Below, one piece after another: positions 63,462 to 64,000 of a DNA stretch of 64,000 nt. The position numbers were made by a program, and so were the translations under genes. Source of the DNA: Clostridium thailandense. GTDB lineage: Bacteria > Bacillota > Clostridia > Clostridiales > Clostridiaceae. Each line of letters starts with the position of its first letter. Positions within the stretch are counted from its first letter, which is position 1. A model generated the notes under the pieces. The model searched no databases. It was given only the letters and a program-made list of their open reading frames with translations, and was not told where the DNA came from. The stretch lies in contig NZ_JAEEGC010000008.1 of the NCBI RefSeq assembly GCF_019207025.1, positions 1 through 64,000 of the forward strand, given 5' to 3'.

Positions 63462-64000
63462 ATGGCTATTTTCAGAGAATTTGATGCAGGTGAGCATCAT
63501 GATAGATCTTTAGAAGACAGAAGGCGTCATAGACAATTGGTGGAGAAATCTATTAAAGACAATTTAGCAGATATTGTATCTGAAGAAAGCATTATAGGAC
63601 AAAGTAAGGATAAAAAAGTCAAAATTCCTATAAAAGGCATTAAGGAGTATCAGTTTATATATGGAGATAACAAAAATCCAGGCGTTGGCAGCGGAGATGG
63701 TTCTCAAAAAAGAGGAGATAAAATCGGAGAAGAGAAGGCTCAAAAAGGCAAAGGTAAAGGTGGCCCTGGAAATGAAGAAGGTGAAGATGTATATGAGACT
63801 GAAATTACTCTTGAAGATATCATAAATTACCTTATGGAGGATTTAGACCTTCCTCTTATGAATAAGAAAAAATCCTCCGAGCTTTTATCAAGTAGTTCAA
63901 TGAAAAGAGTAGGTTATCAAAAAAATGGTATTAATCCTAGATTTGCTAAGAAGAAAACTGTAGTGGAAAAATTAAAAAGAAAACAATTAGCCAAAAAAGC
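63462..64000 (+). CDS. yhbH: YhbH/DUF444-family sporulation protein, 5' part only
   Basis: The frame from the ATG at 63462 (6 bp after prkA's stop, GGAAGG ahead) runs 179 codons to the window edge. It begins [20 protein letters not shown], then [15 protein letters not shown] and a charged Lys/Gly-rich linker ([12 protein letters not shown]), then [14 protein letters not shown], all characteristic of YhbH. The remaining part, about 210 residues in homologues, lies outside the window. It works with PrkA and SpoVR in an unresolved sporulation pathway. Confidence 0.88.
   Translation, partial: MAIFREFDAGEHHDRSLEDRRRHRQLVEKSIKDNLADIVSEESIIGQSKDKKVKIPIKGIKEYQFIYGDNKNPGVGSGDGSQKRGDKIGEEKAQKGKGKGGPGNEEGEDVYETEITLEDIINYLMEDLDLPLMNKKKSSELLSSSSMKRVGYQKNGINPRFAKKKTVVEKLKRKQLAKK

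Noticed and set aside
1-64000. tRNA, rRNA, CRISPR or complete IS/prophage
   Set aside because: No cloverleaf-like sequence, repeat-spacer pattern, transposase or phage structural gene was found on reading.

Overview
The window is AT-rich chromosomal DNA from an anaerobic, spore-forming low-GC Firmicute, most likely a Clostridium sensu stricto. The evidence is strong AGGAGG-type ribosome binding sites on nearly every gene, T-tailed hairpins between transcription units, a prkA-yhbH sporulation pair at the right edge, clostridial-type molybdenum hydroxylases, ferredoxin-nitroreductase, c-di-GMP enzymes, and many membrane sensors. I see no rRNA, tRNA, CRISPR array, intact insertion sequence or prophage.

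Layout. 0-6.2 kb: a GntR/FCD regulator, a response regulator/histidine kinase pair, and an ABC exporter of the MacB/FtsX type. 6.4-12.7 kb: a small unknown protein, a diguanylate cyclase, a membrane acyltransferase-like protein, a divergent ThyX-like protein, and a three-gene MacAB-like efflux operon. 13.1-20.9 kb: a molybdenum hydroxylase island on the minus strand. It holds a three-subunit xanthine dehydrogenase-type enzyme, the cytidylyltransferase MocA, a fused xanthine dehydrogenase resembling selenium-dependent enzymes, and a MocA-like domain fused to a ModE-type DNA-binding domain. 21.1-33 kb: an XRE regulator/membrane protein pair with two matching operators, a YfcC carrier, a SNF2 helicase, an HD-GYP protein, a CWB2/beta-propeller exoprotein and a LonB-type protease. 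33-39.7 kb: small soluble genes (DsrE-like, pentapeptide repeat, TSUP exporter, D-2-hydroxyacid dehydrogenase, DJ-1, ferritin-like, ferredoxin-nitroreductase).

39.8-47.2 kb is a giant Ser/Thr kinase-ATPase-hybrid histidine kinase of about 2174 residues. It is broken into two reading frames at an A7 tract and is followed by a REC-GGDEF protein whose start overlaps its end. 47.3-51.5 kb: an unusual glyA homologue, the remnant of an M20 amidohydrolase, and a cupin-PocR-LytS kinase with an AraC-type response regulator. 51.9-58.3 kb: a secreted Ig-like protein, a CGGC protein beside a short-chain dehydrogenase remnant, an Ada-type alkylation repair operon (adaA-ogt-alkA-like), a CoA-disulfide reductase-like flavoprotein and a siroheme/4Fe-4S reductase-like protein. 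58.6-64 kb: a six-repeat DUF346 propeller protein, a second D-2-hydroxyacid dehydrogenase, and prkA-yhbH preceded by a perfect consensus sigma-A promoter.

The most interesting items are the frameshifted multi-kinase, the MocA-ModE fusion that has lost its catalytic signatures, the cupin-PocR kinase/glyA/decayed amidohydrolase block, and the orphan consensus promoter upstream of prkA. All functional names are inferred from motifs read by eye; no database search was run.
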